DNA of 64,000 bases from Enterobacteriaceae bacterium LSJC7 (GTDB taxonomy: Bacteria; Pseudomonadota; Gammaproteobacteria; Enterobacterales; Enterobacteriaceae), in contig AMFN01000014.1 of NCBI GenBank assembly GCA_000302695.1, forward strand, positions 248,001-312,000, written 5' to 3'. Made by a program: the position numbers and the translations under genes. Of the stretch, positions 21,968 to 33,522 are shown piece after piece. Within the stretch, counting starts at the first letter, position 1, and each line of letters begins with the position of its first letter. The notes beneath the pieces were generated by a model, which saw only the letters and a program-made list of their open reading frames with translations, was not told the DNA's origin and did no database searches.

Positions 21968-22960
21968 ATGAGTCAGAATACGCTGAAAGTTCATGATTTA
22001 AATGAAGATGCGGAATTTGATGAGAACGGAGTGGAGGCTTTTGACGAAAAAGCCCTGGTTGAAGAAGAACCCAGTGATAACGATCTTGCAGAAGAAGAGC
22101 TGCTATCACAGGGGGCGACACAGCGAGTCCTTGATGCAACCCAGCTTTATCTTGGAGAGATTGGCTATTCTCCACTGCTGACGGCTGAAGAAGAAGTCCA
22201 TTTTGCCCGTCGTGCGCTGCGCGGTGACATTTCGTCACGCAAACGCATGATTGAAAGTAACCTGCGCCTGGTGGTGAAAATCGCTCGTCGCTACAGCAAT
22301 CGTGGTCTGGCGCTGCTGGACTTGATTGAAGAAGGCAATCTGGGGCTGATTCGTGCCGTTGAGAAGTTTGACCCTGAACGTGGGTTCCGCTTCTCTACCT
22401 ATGCCACGTGGTGGATTCGTCAGACGATTGAACGTGCGATCATGAACCAGACTCGCACCATTCGCCTGCCAATTCACATCGTGAAAGAGCTGAACGTTTA
22501 TCTGCGCACGGCGCGTGAGCTGTCTCACAAGCTGGATCATGAACCGAGTGCAGAGGAAATCGCTGAACAACTCGATAAGCCGGTAGATGATGTCAGCCGC
22601 ATGCTGCGCCTTAATGAGCGCATCACGTCGGTGGACACGCCTCTCGGTGGTGATTCTGAAAAAGCGCTGCTGGATATTCTGGCCGATGAAAAAGACAATG
22701 GCCCGGAAGATACCACGCAGGACGATGATATGAAGCAGAGCATCGTCAAGTGGCTGTTCGAACTGAATGCCAAGCAGCGTGAAGTGCTGGCGCGTCGCTT
22801 TGGTCTGTTGGGCTATGAAGCGGCCACGCTTGAAGATGTGGGACGTGAAATTGGCCTTACCCGTGAAAGGGTGCGCCAGATTCAGGTTGAAGGGCTGCGC
22901 CGTTTGCGTGAAATCCTTCAGACTCAGGGACTCAATATTGAGGCTCTGTTCCGCGAATAA
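21968..22960 (+). CDS. rpoS: RNA polymerase sigma factor S (sigma38)
   Basis: Master sigma factor of stationary phase and general stress. It is 330 residues, as in E. coli. The chosen ATG follows GGTAGGAGTCACCTT, the known site; an upstream in-frame start (21917) is not conserved. Region 2 includes [18 protein letters not shown] (promoter melting and -10), and region 4 ends with the helix-turn-helix [20 protein letters not shown]. The RssB-recognition Lys173 region ([19 protein letters not shown]) is intact. IraP, which blocks RssB-driven RpoS turnover, is encoded at 51849. Confidence 0.99.
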   Translation: MSQNTLKVHDLNEDAEFDENGVEAFDEKALVEEEPSDNDLAEEELLSQGATQRVLDATQLYLGEIGYSPLLTAEEEVHFARRALRGDISSRKRMIESNLRLVVKIARRYSNRGLALLDLIEEGNLGLIRAVEKFDPERGFRFSTYATWWIRQTIERAIMNQTRTIRLPIHIVKELNVYLRTARELSHKLDHEPSAEEIAEQLDKPVDDVSRMLRLNERITSVDTPLGGDSEKALLDILADEKDNGPEDTTQDDDMKQSIVKWLFELNAKQREVLARRFGLLGYEAATLEDVGREIGLTRERVRQIQVEGLRRLREILQTQGLNIEALFRE

Positions 22961-22976
22961 TCGCCTGGTTACAGTG

Positions 22977-23006
22977 AAAATACCTCCCACAGGGAGGTAT
23001 TTTTTT
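22977..23006 (+). terminator. Intrinsic terminator after rpoS
   Basis: TACCTCCC and GGGAGGTA form an 8-bp stem around ACA, with four A before and seven T after, 20 bases past the rpoS stop. Confidence 0.93.
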
Positions 23007-23071
23007 GCCCGTTATTTACCACGTAACGCCCTGGTTGCTCAGAGCGGCATAATTTGTCGCCTTTTCTGGCA

Positions 23072-23100
23072 GCCCGTTGTTGCATGAGGCAACAACGGGC
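23072..23100 (-). terminator. Perfect 12-bp hairpin after mutS
   Basis: GCCCGTTGTTGC pairs exactly with GCAACAACGGGC over a 5-base loop, just beyond the mutS stop on the minus strand. No T run follows, so it may act as a Rho-type barrier or mRNA 3' protector. Confidence 0.6.
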
Positions 23101-23109
23101 GAGAAGGGT

Positions 23110-25671
23110 TTACACCAGGTTTTTCAGGCGGTAAATCCACTCCAGCGCCTGACGCGGTGACAACGTATCTGGATCGAGCGCTTCCAGCGCTTCAACCGCC
23201 GGTGAGGTTTCTTCCGGTACGCTGAGTAGCGACATCTGGCTACCGTCTACCTGGCTTGCTGCTGCTGAGCCGGAGAGACTTTCCAGCTCACGCAGCTTCT
23301 GGCGTGCGCGCTTAATCACCTCTTTTGGCACACCTGCCAGTGCGGCAACGGCCAGACCGTAGCTCTTACTCGCCGCACCTTCCTGCACGCTGTGCATAAA
23401 GGCGATGGTATCGCCGTGCTCAACGGCATCCAGATGTACGTTAACCACGCCTTCCATTTTCTCTGGCAACGTAGTCAGCTCGAAGTAATGTGTGGCAAAG
23501 AGCGTCAGTGCTTTGATGCGAGTGGCCAGGTTCTCAGCACAAGCCCAGGCGAGCGACAAACCGTCGTAGGTAGAGGTACCGCGACCGATTTCGTCCATCA
23601 GCACCAGGCTTTGCTCGGTAGCATTGTGCAGAATATTGGCCGTTTCGGTCATCTCAACCATAAACGTGGAACGCCCGGAGGCCAGATCGTCCGCTGCACC
23701 TACGCGGGTAAAGATCCTGTCGACAGGGCCCAGTTCGGCCTTATCCGCAGGTACAAAGCTGCCGATATAGGCCAGCAGCGCAATCAGTGCTGTCTGGCGC
23801 ATATAGGTACTTTTACCGCCCATATTGGGACCGGTAATAATCAGCATACGCCGCTGGCTGGACAGGTTGAGCGGGTTGGCGATAAACGGAGCGTTCAGTA
23901 CCTGCTCGACCACCGGATGGCGGCCACCGACAAGTTTAATACCGGGCTTGTCGGTAAAGGTCGGGCGGGCATAATTGAGCGTGTAAGCGCGCTCTGCCAG
24001 GTTTGCCAGAACGTCCAGCTCAGCCAGGGCGCTGGCGCTCTGCTGTAGCTCGGCCAGGTGCGGCAGCATCAGGTTGAACAGCTCATCATAAAGCTGTTTT
24101 TCCAGCGTCAGCGCTTTGCCTTTAGAGGTCAGAACCTTGTCTTCATACTCTTTCAGTTCGGGGATAATGTAGCGCTCGGCGTTTTTCAGGGTCTGGCGGC
24201 GCACGTAATTAATGGGCACCATATGGCTTTGCCCGCGGCTGACCTGAATATAATAGCCGTGCACGGCGTTGAACCCGACCTTCAGCGTATCAATCCCTAA
24301 CCGCTCACGTTCGCGAACCTCAAGTCGGTCGAGATAATCCGTGGCACCATCGGCAAGTGCGCGCCATTCATCAAGCTCTGCGTTATAACCCGGAGCAATG
24401 ACGCCGCCATCGCGCACCAGCACAGGTGGTGATTCGATGATAGCCCGCTCCAGCAGCTCGCGCAGTTCGCTAAATTCACCCATTTCCTTACGCAGCGTTT
24501 GCACATATTCAACGTCCAGGTCCGCAAGTTGGGCGCGAAGCTCCGGCAACTGCTGGAAAGCGTGGCGCATGCGCGCCAGATCGCGCGGGCGCGCAGTACG
24601 CAGGGCCAGACGTGCCAGAATGCGCTCCAGATCGCCAACCTGGCGCAATACTGGCTGAATGTCGCCAGTGTAGTCCTGCAAGGCGCTAATCGTTTCCTGA
24701 CGGCGGGTGAGCGTGCGCAGGTCACGCACTGGCATATGCAGCCAGCGTTTGAGCATGCGGCTGCCCATGGGCGTCACGGTGCAGTCGAGCACTGAGGCCA
24801 GCGTATTTTCGGTGCCGCCAGCCAGGTTTTGCGTAATTTCCAGGTTGCGGCGGGTGGCCGCGTCCATCACGATGCTGTCCTGCTGGCGCTCCATCGTGAT
24901 GGAACGAATATGGGGCAGGGAGGTGCGCTGAGTATCTTTCACATATTGCAGCAGGCAGCCTGCGGCGCACAGTCCGCGCACGGCTTTCTCTACGCCAAAA
25001 CCGGTCAGGTCACGCGTACCAAATTGCAGGTTTAGCTGCTGGCGCGCGGTTTCGGGTTCAAACTCCCACAGCGGGCGGCGGCGCAGGCCACGGCGACCGT
25101 CAATCAGAGACATATCGGCAAAGTCTTCGGCATAGAGAAGTTCTGCGGGGTTGGTGCGCTGTAGCTCGGCTGCCATCGTCTCATGGTCGGCAGGTTCGCT
25201 CAGGCGAAAGCGGCCTGAACTGATGTCGAGTGTGGCGTAGCCGAAGCCTTTGCTATCCTGCCAGATGGCGGCGAGCAGGTTGTCCTGACGCTCCTGCAAC
25301 AGCGCTTCGTCGCTGATGGTGCCGGGCGTGACGATGCGAACCACCTTGCGCTCAACCGGTCCTTTGCTGGTTGCCGGATCGCCAGTCTGCTCGCAGATAG
25401 CAACGGACTCACCCAGGTTGACCAGTTTTGCCAGATAGTTTTCAACCGCATGGTGCGGCACACCGGCCATTGGAATGGGTTCACCGGCGGAAGCGCCGCG
25501 TTTGGTCAGTGAAATATCCAGCAGTTGTGACGCGCGCTTTGCGTCGTCGTAAAACAACTCATAAAAATCACCCATACGATAGAACAGCAGGATATCGCGG
25601 TGTTCAGCTTTGAGGCGCAGATACTGCTGCATCATCGGCGTATGGGCGTCAAAATTTTCGGTTGTACTCAT
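23110..25671 (-). CDS. mutS: DNA mismatch repair protein MutS
   Basis: Recognises mismatches and recruits MutL. It is 853 residues, identical in length to E. coli. The mismatch-binding Phe36-x-Glu38 is in GDFYELF. The ABC-type Walker A is GPNMGGKST (near 614-622), and the Walker B/signature part is [16 protein letters not shown]. The C-terminal helical tail ends [11 protein letters not shown]. It converges with rpoS at a distance of 150 bases; in E. coli K-12 several genes lie between these two. Confidence 0.99.
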   Translation of the reverse strand: MSTTENFDAHTPMMQQYLRLKAEHRDILLFYRMGDFYELFYDDAKRASQLLDISLTKRGASAGEPIPMAGVPHHAVENYLAKLVNLGESVAICEQTGDPATSKGPVERKVVRIVTPGTISDEALLQERQDNLLAAIWQDSKGFGYATLDISSGRFRLSEPADHETMAAELQRTNPAELLYAEDFADMSLIDGRRGLRRRPLWEFEPETARQQLNLQFGTRDLTGFGVEKAVRGLCAAGCLLQYVKDTQRTSLPHIRSITMERQQDSIVMDAATRRNLEITQNLAGGTENTLASVLDCTVTPMGSRMLKRWLHMPVRDLRTLTRRQETISALQDYTGDIQPVLRQVGDLERILARLALRTARPRDLARMRHAFQQLPELRAQLADLDVEYVQTLRKEMGEFSELRELLERAIIESPPVLVRDGGVIAPGYNAELDEWRALADGATDYLDRLEVRERERLGIDTLKVGFNAVHGYYIQVSRGQSHMVPINYVRRQTLKNAERYIIPELKEYEDKVLTSKGKALTLEKQLYDELFNLMLPHLAELQQSASALAELDVLANLAERAYTLNYARPTFTDKPGIKLVGGRHPVVEQVLNAPFIANPLNLSSQRRMLIITGPNMGGKSTYMRQTALIALLAYIGSFVPADKAELGPVDRIFTRVGAADDLASGRSTFMVEMTETANILHNATEQSLVLMDEIGRGTSTYDGLSLAWACAENLATRIKALTLFATHYFELTTLPEKMEGVVNVHLDAVEHGDTIAFMHSVQEGAASKSYGLAVAALAGVPKEVIKRARQKLRELESLSGSAAASQVDGSQMSLLSVPEETSPAVEALEALDPDTLSPRQALEWIYRLKNLV

Positions 25672-26032
25672 GGCGTTTCCAACGTGTTGATTTTGAATCG
25701 TGATATTTCTCGTTCTTGATTGGCATCACGAAGACTCCCTGTCATGTGTAACGCCACATTCCTGCAGGCGTAATGAGAGTGATGAAGATAGCCGGATACC
25801 GCTACAGGCTGGCTATAATAGCGAAGTCTGCAAACCAGGAAAACAGAAGGAAATTTAAAGTACGAGTGAACACGTAAATCAATGTGTAACGAAAGTACAT
25901 TCTTCAGCGCGCGTTCGAGATACTCTCTGAATCAGCAAAATTCACGATAAAAAGCCGCGTATATTCTTTCTCAATTCTCCGCTAGCTATTACCATTAGCG
26001 CCTACTTTCGCGGTTATGTTCAGGGACACTTC
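25672..26032 (+). promoter_or_regulatory. mutS-mltB divergent region
   Basis: No gene is visible in these 361 bases. A good -10 (TATAAT, 25814-25819) faces mltB, with no clear -35. The rest is AT-rich. This short gap replaces tens of kilobases in E. coli K-12 (hyp/hyc, asc, nor and srl genes), so it marks a deletion or an ancestral absence. Confidence 0.5.
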
Positions 26033-27109
26033 ATGTTCAGTCGACGTCATGCTTCACTCTTGCCCGTTTTGTTTCTTCTTTTTGCCTGCAGCAGCAAACC
26101 GCAAACGCAGGAACAGACTTCAGGGGCCTTTGCTCCCGTACCGCAGGGCGGTTTTTTACTGGAGCCGCAACACAACAACATGCAGCTTAGCGGCGACTTT
26201 GCGACGAATGCTGAAACCGAGAAATTCATCAATAAAATGGTCAGCACCCACGGCTTCGACAGGCAGCAGCTGCATGGGATTTTTTCACAAACAAAACGCC
26301 TTGATTACGTTTTGCGCCTGATGGACAGACAGGCACCGACCACGGCACCACCAAGTGGGCCAAACGGGGCGTGGCTGCGCTATCGTGGCAAATTTATTAC
26401 CCCGGATAACGTGCAAAATGGCGTGGCGTTCTGGAACCAGTACCAGGATGCGCTCAATCGCGCCTGGCAGGTCTACGGCGTACCGCCAGAAATTATTGTG
26501 GGCATTATCGGCGTGGAAACGCGCTGGGGCCGCGTGATGGGTAAAACCCGCATTATTGATGCACTGGCAACGCTTGCTTTTGACTATCCGCGCCGCGCCA
26601 AATATTTCGCCGGTGAACTCGAAACCTTCCTGCTGATGGCGCGTACCGAAGGGAACGATCCGCTGTCTCTGCGTGGCTCGTTTGCAGGAGCGATGGGCTA
26701 CGGGCAGTTCATGCCTTCTTCGTTTAAAGAGTATGCCGTTGACTTTAACGGTGATGGTCACGTTAACTTGTGGGATCCGGTTGATGCTATTGGCAGCGTG
26801 GCGAACTACTTCAAAGCGCACGGCTGGGTAAAAGGCGACCAGGTCGCTATACAGGCGAACGGCTCGGCACCGGGTCTGCAGACGGGTTACAACACCAAGT
26901 ATTCCACCAGTCAGCTGGCGGCTGCGGGTCTGACACCGCAACAGCAGCCGGGATACAGCCAGGTTAGCCTGCTACGTCTTGATATCGGCACAAGCTACCA
27001 GTACTGGTACGGTTTACCTAATTTCTATGCCATCACTCGCTATAACCACAGTACGCACTACGCTATGGCGGTATGGCAGCTCGGCCAGGCCGTCGCGCTG
27101 GCGCGCTAA
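26033..27109 (+). CDS. mltB: Membrane-bound lytic murein transglycosylase B
   Basis: Outer-membrane lipoprotein that cleaves peptidoglycan glycan strands with formation of 1,6-anhydro ends. It is 358 residues (E. coli 361). The lipobox gives Cys19 in LLFACSS. The catalytic glutamate is in GIIGVETRWGR (near residue 162), and GAMGYGQFMPSSF is the substrate-binding signature. Clean ATG after GGGACACTTC. It heads the mltB-pncC-recA-recX run. Confidence 0.97.
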   Translation: MFSRRHASLLPVLFLLFACSSKPQTQEQTSGAFAPVPQGGFLLEPQHNNMQLSGDFATNAETEKFINKMVSTHGFDRQQLHGIFSQTKRLDYVLRLMDRQAPTTAPPSGPNGAWLRYRGKFITPDNVQNGVAFWNQYQDALNRAWQVYGVPPEIIVGIIGVETRWGRVMGKTRIIDALATLAFDYPRRAKYFAGELETFLLMARTEGNDPLSLRGSFAGAMGYGQFMPSSFKEYAVDFNGDGHVNLWDPVDAIGSVANYFKAHGWVKGDQVAIQANGSAPGLQTGYNTKYSTSQLAAAGLTPQQQPGYSQVSLLRLDIGTSYQYWYGLPNFYAITRYNHSTHYAMAVWQLGQAVALAR

Positions 27110-27245
27110 ACCCAGAGCTGTGTGAAAACACAGCGCTGATTCGCGGCGGGCCTGACTTTGGCCTGCCGTAAGGCCTGGCACCTCTGGTTATTGGCTTTGC
27201 AGGTCAGGCTGCGAGTTTTCGCTTTCCACGTTCTGAGGTGATGCA

Positions 27246-27739
27246 ATGAATGATGAAGCACTGTTGCAACTGAGTAAGCAGGTCGGGGAATGCCTCAAAT
27301 TGCGCGGGCAAACGGTCACAGCTGCGGAATCCTGTACCGGCGGTTGGGTAGCGAAGACGCTCACTGACGTTGCGGGTAGCTCTGCCTGGTTTGAACGTGG
27401 CTTTGTGACTTACAGCAATGAAGCAAAAGAGCAGATGATTGGCGTTTCAGGGCAGACACTGGCTGAACACGGTGCGGTAAGCAAAGCGGTGGTTCAGGAG
27501 ATGGCGCGTGGGGCGCAGCTGGCAGCGGCGGCGGATTATGCGGTCTCAATAAGCGGCATCGCCGGGCCTGACGGCGGGAGCGCAGAAAAGCCTGTAGGCA
27601 CGGTCTGGTTCGGCTTTGCCGATGCGCACGGTGGGGTGATAACCCGCTGCGAATGTTTTACGGGAGACCGTGAAGCGGTGCGCCGACAGGCAACGGCTTA
27701 TGCCCTGCAAACGCTGTGGCAACAATTTCTACAAAATAC

Positions 27740-27743
<4 letters not shown>
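27246..27743 (+). CDS. pncC: Nicotinamide-nucleotide amidase
   Basis: Deamidates NMN to nicotinate mononucleotide for NAD recycling (CinA C-terminal family, earlier ygaD). It is 165 residues. The active-site stretch is TAAESCTGGWVA near 27-38, with SISGIAGPDGGS further on. The stop codon (27741-27743) directly abuts the recA SOS box and even lies within the recA -35 element. Confidence 0.96.
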
Positions 27744-28900
<1,157 letters not shown>

Positions 28901-28908
28901 TGTTTTAT

Positions 28909-28937
28909 GGGGCTGCGAATGCAGCCCCGTTTGTTTT
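28909..28937 (+). terminator. recA-recX attenuating terminator
   Basis: GGGGCTGC and GCAGCCCC form a perfect 8-bp stem around GAAT, followed by a T-rich run (GTTTGTTTT). It lies between recA and recX, where E. coli has a terminator with partial read-through that keeps RecX low. Confidence 0.88.
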
Positions 28938-28984
28938 ATCCCCGCCTGATTGCCCTGATATAACGCTGTTACCGGAATTTATCC

Positions 28985-29479
28985 ATGCCTGAATCTTCTC
29001 CTCGCCGCTCTGGTTATGCCCGACTGCTCGACCGCGCCATGCGGATACTGGCCATGCGCGACCACGGCGAGCAGGAACTACGGCGTAAACTTGTGGCAAC
29101 GCTGGGCGATGGCACAGACGAGCATGATGCCACGCCGGACGACCTTGAACGGGTAATTGCGCAATGCCTGGAACATCACTGGATTGATGATGAACGCTTT
29201 GCCCAGCGCTATCTGGCCGGACGCAGTCGCAAGGGCTATGGTCCGCAGCGTATACGCCAGGAGCTACAGCAAAAGGGTGTTTCACGTGAATACATTGATG
29301 CTGCTTTAGCGATGAGCGAGACAGACTGGGAGGCGCAGGCCCGGGCAACGGCAGAAAAGAAATTTGGCTGTCCGTTGCCAGCACACTTCCCGGAGAAGGC
29401 GAAAGTGCAGCGTTTTTTACTGTATCGGGGCTTCTATATGGAAGATATCCAGTCTATTTACCGAAATTTTAACGTTTAG
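28985..29479 (+). CDS. recX: Regulatory protein RecX
   Basis: Binds RecA filaments and limits their growth and co-protease activity. It is 164 residues (E. coli 166), mainly helical repeats. Family blocks seen are [19 protein letters not shown] near the N-terminus and [19 protein letters not shown] in the middle. Expression probably comes from recA read-through. Confidence 0.95.
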   Translation: MPESSPRRSGYARLLDRAMRILAMRDHGEQELRRKLVATLGDGTDEHDATPDDLERVIAQCLEHHWIDDERFAQRYLAGRSRKGYGPQRIRQELQQKGVSREYIDAALAMSETDWEAQARATAEKKFGCPLPAHFPEKAKVQRFLLYRGFYMEDIQSIYRNFNV

Positions 29480-29615
29480 CACATCAGGGGTTTTACTTCG
29501 CCTGTCAGAAAACATATCTTATCCCCCACTTTTACGCACAAACCGGTCGGGTAGAGTGTAAGCGCTTACGCGGCCAGGTCCACAACGATTAGATAAGCTT
29601 TCTTTCAGGAAATTT

Positions 29616-32243
29616 ATGAGCAAGAGCACCGCTGAGATCCGTCAGGCGTTTCTCGATTTTTTTCACAGTAAAGGACACCAGATCGTTGCCAGCAGCTCTC
29701 TGGTTCCCGGTAATGACCCGACTCTGCTGTTTACCAACGCAGGGATGAACCAGTTCAAGGATGTTTTCCTTGGGCTTGACAAGCGTAACTATTCTCGCGC
29801 AACCACCGCACAGCGCTGCGTGCGCGCGGGCGGTAAGCACAACGACCTCGAAAACGTGGGGTATACCGCTCGTCATCACACCTTCTTCGAAATGCTGGGC
29901 AACTTCAGCTTTGGCGACTACTTCAAGCACGATGCCATCAATTTCGCCTGGGAGCTGCTGACCGGTGAGCAGTGGTTCAACCTGCCTAAAGACCGTCTGT
30001 GGGTGACCGTTTACGAAACCGACGACGAAGCTTACGACATCTGGGAAAAAGAAGTGGGCGTGCCGCGCGAGCGTATTATTCGCATTGGCGATAATAAAGG
30101 CGCAGCTTACGCATCCGACAACTTCTGGCAGATGGGTGATACTGGTCCGTGCGGCCCTTGTACTGAAATTTTCTTCGACCATGGCGATCATATCTGGGGC
30201 GGCCCGCCTGGAAGCCCGGAAGAGGACGGTGACCGCTATATCGAAATCTGGAACATCGTGTTCATGCAGTTCAACCGTCAGTCTGACGGTACGATGGAGC
30301 CCCTGCCTAAGCCGTCGGTGGATACCGGTATGGGTCTTGAGCGTATCGCGGCGGTGTTGCAGCACGTGAACTCCAACTACGATATCGATTTGTTCCGCAC
30401 GCTGATTGGCGCGGTGGCAAAAGTGACCGGTGCGACTGACCTGTCCAACAAATCGCTGCGCGTTATCGCTGACCATATCCGTTCCTGCGCCTTCCTGATT
30501 GCTGATGGTGTCACGCCGTCTAACGAAGGACGTGGCTATGTGCTGCGCCGTATCATTCGTCGCGCGGTGCGTCACGGCAATATGCTTGGTGCGAAAGACG
30601 CCTTCTTCTACAAGCTGGTCGCGCCGCTGATTGCCGTAATGGGCAGCGCGGGCGAAGATCTGGCGCGTCAACAGGGCCTGGTAGAACAGGTACTGAAAAC
30701 GGAAGAAGAACAGTTTGCCCGCACGCTGGAGCGCGGCCTTGCGCTGCTCGATGAAGAGCTGGCACAGCTGAAAGGGGATACCCTGGACGGCGAAACCGTG
30801 TTCCGTCTGTATGATACCTATGGCTTCCCGGTTGACCTGACGGCTGACGTTTGCCGCGAGCGTGACCTGAAGATTGATGAAGCTGGCTTTGAAGCCGCAA
30901 TGGAAGAGCAGCGCCGCCGCGCCCGAGAATCCAGCGGTTTTGGTGCAGACTATAACAGCATGATTCGCGTTGACGGCGCGTCAGAGTTCAAAGGCTACGA
31001 CAGTCTGGCACTGACCAGCAACGTCACTGGTCTGTTTGTGGACGGCAAGGCCGTTGAGCAGGTTACTGCGGGCCAGGACGCCGTTGTGGTGCTTAATGCA
31101 ACGCCTTTCTATGCAGAGTCCGGCGGCCAGGTTGGGGACAAAGGCGTCCTGACCGGAAAGGCCTTTAGCTTCCAGGTGCAGGATACGCAGAAATATGGCC
31201 AGGCCATTGGCCATATTGGCAAGCTGACCTCTGGCGTGCTGAAAATCAATGACGGTGTTCAGGCTGATGTTGACGAAGCGCGTCGTGCACGTATCCGTCT
31301 GAATCACTCAGCCACGCACCTTCTGCATGCCGCGCTGCGCCAGGTTCTGGGTACGCATGTGGCTCAGAAAGGTTCGCTGGTAAATGATAAAGGCCTGCGC
31401 TTTGACTTCTCGCATTTTGAAGCGATGAAGCCAGATGAGATTCGCGCCGTTGAAGATATTGTCAACGCACAGATCCGTCGCAACCTGCCGGTTGAAACCC
31501 ATATTATGGATCTTGAGGCGGCGAAGGCGAAAGGCGCAATGGCGCTGTTTGGTGAGAAATATGATGAGCGCGTTCGCGTGCTGAGCATGGGTGATTTCTC
31601 AACGGAGCTGTGTGGCGGTACACACGCCAGCCGCACGGGTGACATTGGCCTGTTCCGTATTGTTGCAGAATCTGGTACGGCAGCGGGTGTGCGCCGTATT
31701 GAAGCGGTGACCGGTGAAGGCGCTATTGCGGCTTTGCACGCGCAAAGCGATCGCTTGCATGAAATTTCACAGTTGCTGAAAGGCGACAGCAACAGCCTGA
31801 GCGACAAAGTTCGTGCTGTGCTGGAACGTTCACGTCAGCTTGAAAAAGAGTTGCTGCAGCTTAAAGAGCAGCAGGCGGCTCAGGAGAGTGCGAGTCTCTC
31901 CAGCAAAGCCATTGATATTAAGGGCGTTAAAGTTCTTGTCAGTGAGCTGAGCGACGTTGAACCGAAGATGTTGCGCACGATGGTCGATGACCTCAAAAAC
32001 CAGCTTGGTTCTACGGTCATCGTCCTGGCGACGGTGTCAGGTGATAAGGTTTCTCTGATTTCTGGGGTCTCCAAAGACCTGGTCGATCGCGTAAAAGCCG
32101 GCGATTTGATCGGGATGGTGGCACAGCAGGTCGGGGGTAAAGGTGGCGGTCGCCCGGATATGGCCCAGGCCGGTGGTACCGATGCGAAAGCGCTGCCGGG
32201 TGCTCTCTCCAGCGTTGAAAGCTGGGTTGCGTCCAGACTGTAG
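29616..32243 (+). CDS. alaS: Alanyl-tRNA synthetase
   Basis: Charges tRNA-Ala. It is 875 residues, close to the E. coli 876. The class II catalytic core occupies the N-terminus ([31 protein letters not shown]). The editing domain carries the zinc-binding histidines in [12 protein letters not shown] and [13 protein letters not shown]. The C-terminal [15 protein letters not shown] is the C-Ala glycine loop. A terminator follows before csrA. Confidence 0.99.
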   Translation: MSKSTAEIRQAFLDFFHSKGHQIVASSSLVPGNDPTLLFTNAGMNQFKDVFLGLDKRNYSRATTAQRCVRAGGKHNDLENVGYTARHHTFFEMLGNFSFGDYFKHDAINFAWELLTGEQWFNLPKDRLWVTVYETDDEAYDIWEKEVGVPRERIIRIGDNKGAAYASDNFWQMGDTGPCGPCTEIFFDHGDHIWGGPPGSPEEDGDRYIEIWNIVFMQFNRQSDGTMEPLPKPSVDTGMGLERIAAVLQHVNSNYDIDLFRTLIGAVAKVTGATDLSNKSLRVIADHIRSCAFLIADGVTPSNEGRGYVLRRIIRRAVRHGNMLGAKDAFFYKLVAPLIAVMGSAGEDLARQQGLVEQVLKTEEEQFARTLERGLALLDEELAQLKGDTLDGETVFRLYDTYGFPVDLTADVCRERDLKIDEAGFEAAMEEQRRRARESSGFGADYNSMIRVDGASEFKGYDSLALTSNVTGLFVDGKAVEQVTAGQDAVVVLNATPFYAESGGQVGDKGVLTGKAFSFQVQDTQKYGQAIGHIGKLTSGVLKINDGVQADVDEARRARIRLNHSATHLLHAALRQVLGTHVAQKGSLVNDKGLRFDFSHFEAMKPDEIRAVEDIVNAQIRRNLPVETHIMDLEAAKAKGAMALFGEKYDERVRVLSMGDFSTELCGGTHASRTGDIGLFRIVAESGTAAGVRRIEAVTGEGAIAALHAQSDRLHEISQLLKGDSNSLSDKVRAVLERSRQLEKELLQLKEQQAAQESASLSSKAIDIKGVKVLVSELSDVEPKMLRTMVDDLKNQLGSTVIVLATVSGDKVSLISGVSKDLVDRVKAGDLIGMVAQQVGGKGGGRPDMAQAGGTDAKALPGALSSVESWVASRL

Positions 32244-32259
32244 CAAAATATAAGCCTCG

Positions 32260-32295
32260 AAAGCGTCATAACCTCAACTTGGTTATGGCGCTTTT
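32260..32295 (+). terminator. Terminator after alaS
   Basis: AAAGCGTCATAACC pairs with GGTTATGGCGCTTT (one T-G pair) over a 7-base loop, with the run CTTTTG at its end, 16 bases after the alaS stop. Confidence 0.85.
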
Positions 32296-32476
32296 GCATC
32301 AAGTGATCAAAGTCAGGTTGAAGTTGTTCATATCGGCTAAACTTAGGTATAAATGAGTACAGTGTGATGAAGACAGGTGCCTTAAGGCATTTGTCATCAC
32401 TTACCGTTTCAGGTTATATGATGGATAATGCCGGGATACAGAGACCCGACTCTTTCAATCTTTCAAGGAGCAAAGA

Positions 32477-32662
32477 ATGCTGATTCTGACTCGTCGAGTT
32501 GGTGAAACCCTCATGATTGGGGATGAAGTCACCGTGACAGTTCTAGGGGTGAAGGGCAACCAGGTTCGTATTGGTGTGAACGCCCCGAAAGAAGTTTCTG
32601 TACACCGTGAAGAGATCTACCAGCGCATCCAGGCTGAGAAGTCTCAGCAGACCAGTTACTAA
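32477..32662 (+). CDS. csrA: Carbon storage regulator CsrA
   Basis: Dimeric RNA-binding protein that blocks ribosome sites or changes mRNA stability, controlling glycogen, biofilm and motility genes. It is 61 residues, as in E. coli. The N-terminal strand [10 protein letters not shown] with Arg6/Arg7 and the C-terminal [10 protein letters not shown] with Arg44 form the GGA-binding faces. The ribosome site is CAAGGAGCAAAGA. Confidence 0.99.
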   Translation: MLILTRRVGETLMIGDEVTVTVLGVKGNQVRIGVNAPKEVSVHREEIYQRIQAEKSQQTSY

Positions 32663-32669
32663 GGTTTGT

Positions 32670-32716
32670 GCGCCTCGCTAAACAGAGCGGGGCGCAGCCC
32701 TCTTTTGTCTTTTTTC
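32670..32716 (+). terminator. Terminator after csrA
   Basis: GCGCCTCGCT pairs with AGCGGGGCGC (one T-G pair) over AAACAG, followed by a pyrimidine-rich tract with T runs. It starts 8 bases after the csrA stop. Confidence 0.85.
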
Positions 32717-32938
32717 TCCCGCTTCGCTTCCTGTCATTTTCCCTGATTCTTTTGCTTGCGGTCTCTCGCGTTGTCTGTGGCCCGTGCCGGGCATAAATTC
32801 TGCGTTAAAAAGTACATTTATGGCATTACGTGTATCTTTCTTAGCGGCTTTTTATCGTTGATAAAACAAGCGGTTTGTCGAGAAAGCAGGCCAATTGAGT
32901 GTGAAGTGTGCAATTGATTCATAGTTGGGAAAAATTGT

Positions 32939-32966
32939 TTGACTTATAAGTACCAGAAAGTAATAT
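32939..32966 (+). promoter_or_regulatory. Promoter of the Ser/Arg tRNA operon
   Basis: -35 TTGACT (32939-32944), a 16-base spacer, then -10 TAATAT (32961-32966), followed by GTGCGCC. A GC-rich discriminator after the -10 is typical of stable-RNA promoters under stringent control. The tRNA-Ser gene starts 60 bases later. The stretch between 32717 and 32938 shows nothing else. Confidence 0.75.
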
Positions 32967-33025
32967 GTGCGCCATCGCAGCGACGATGAGCAAGTAGCTC
33001 TTCGAAGCACTCGTAAGAGGCGCGA

Positions 33026-33118
33026 GGTGAGGTGGCCGAGAGGCTGAAGGCGCTCCCCTGCTAAGGGAGTATGCGGTCAAAAGCTGCATCGGGGGTTCGA
33101 ATCCCCCCCTCACCGCCA
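33026..33118 (+). tRNA. serV: tRNA-Ser (GCT)
   Basis: A 93-base class II tRNA with the encoded CCA. Acceptor GGTGAGG pairs with CCTCACC and G is the discriminator base. Anticodon GCT is at 33060-33062, and a long variable arm follows. The T-stem is GGGGG/CCCCC where E. coli serV has CGGGG/CCCCG; the outermost pair has changed on both sides, so pairing is kept. First gene of the tRNA operon. Confidence 0.97.
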
Positions 33119-33121
33119 TTT

Positions 33122-33198
33122 GCATCCATAGCTCAGCTGGATAGAGTACTCGGCTACGAACCGAGCGGTCGGAGGTTCGAATCCCCCTGGATGCACCA
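33122..33198 (+). tRNA. argV: tRNA-Arg (ACG), copy 1 with a T-stem mismatch
   Basis: A 77-base tRNA with the encoded CCA and anticodon ACG (read as inosine-CG, decoding CGU/CGC/CGA). It is identical to the three downstream copies except for C at 33185 where they have T. That change puts an A-C mismatch in the middle of the T-stem (GGAGG against CCCCC). It may lower stability. It lies 3 bases after tRNA-Ser, so the two are processed from one transcript. Confidence 0.95.
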
Positions 33199-33332
33199 TA
33201 TTTCGCGATACTGTTTGTAATGACGGTGTCGAAGGAGAATGAAGGTTGTTCTCCTGCACGAAGGAGGATAACGTCGCGTTAGCGACGGCCCACAGGGTGA
33301 GGCGAAGCCGAATCATCCTCCTGGATGCACCA
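33199..33332 (+). repeat. 134-base rtT-like repeat ending in a tRNA-Arg 3' copy (unit A)
   Basis: Directly follows tRNA-Arg copy 1 and ends with ATCCTCCTGGATGCACCA (33315-33332), an exact copy of the 3' end of tRNA-Arg copies 2-4. A near-identical unit follows copy 4 (33904-34037, 5 differences, same length). AGGAGGAT upstream can pair with ATCCTCCT of the tRNA-end copy, closing a stem that contains the small hairpin GTCGC/GCGAC. The layout recalls the rtT repeats of the E. coli tyrT operon. Confidence 0.8.
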
Positions 33333-33363
33333 TCTTCACAACGTGGCTTTAGCAGCGGCGTTG

Positions 33364-33397
33364 AAAAAAAGAGATTACGAAGGTAATCTCTTTTTTT
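33364..33397. terminator. Strong bidirectional terminator inside the tRNA cluster
   Basis: GAGATTAC and GTAATCTC form an 8-bp stem (loop GAAG), extended by seven A on the left and seven T on the right. It would stop transcripts after tRNA-Arg copy 1 and repeat unit A, so the other three tRNA-Arg genes may need read-through or a promoter of their own. I could not identify such a promoter in 33400-33522. Confidence 0.85.
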
Positions 33398-33522
33398 AAT
33401 CTCCAGTGTTGTCAGGTACGGCGGCACAATAAGCGGATAGCCGCTTGCAGCAGAACATTTTTGTTGCACCCCGTCTTCACACGTTATCAGGCTGATGGCG
33501 TTCAGACAGCAGTAATTCCGAT

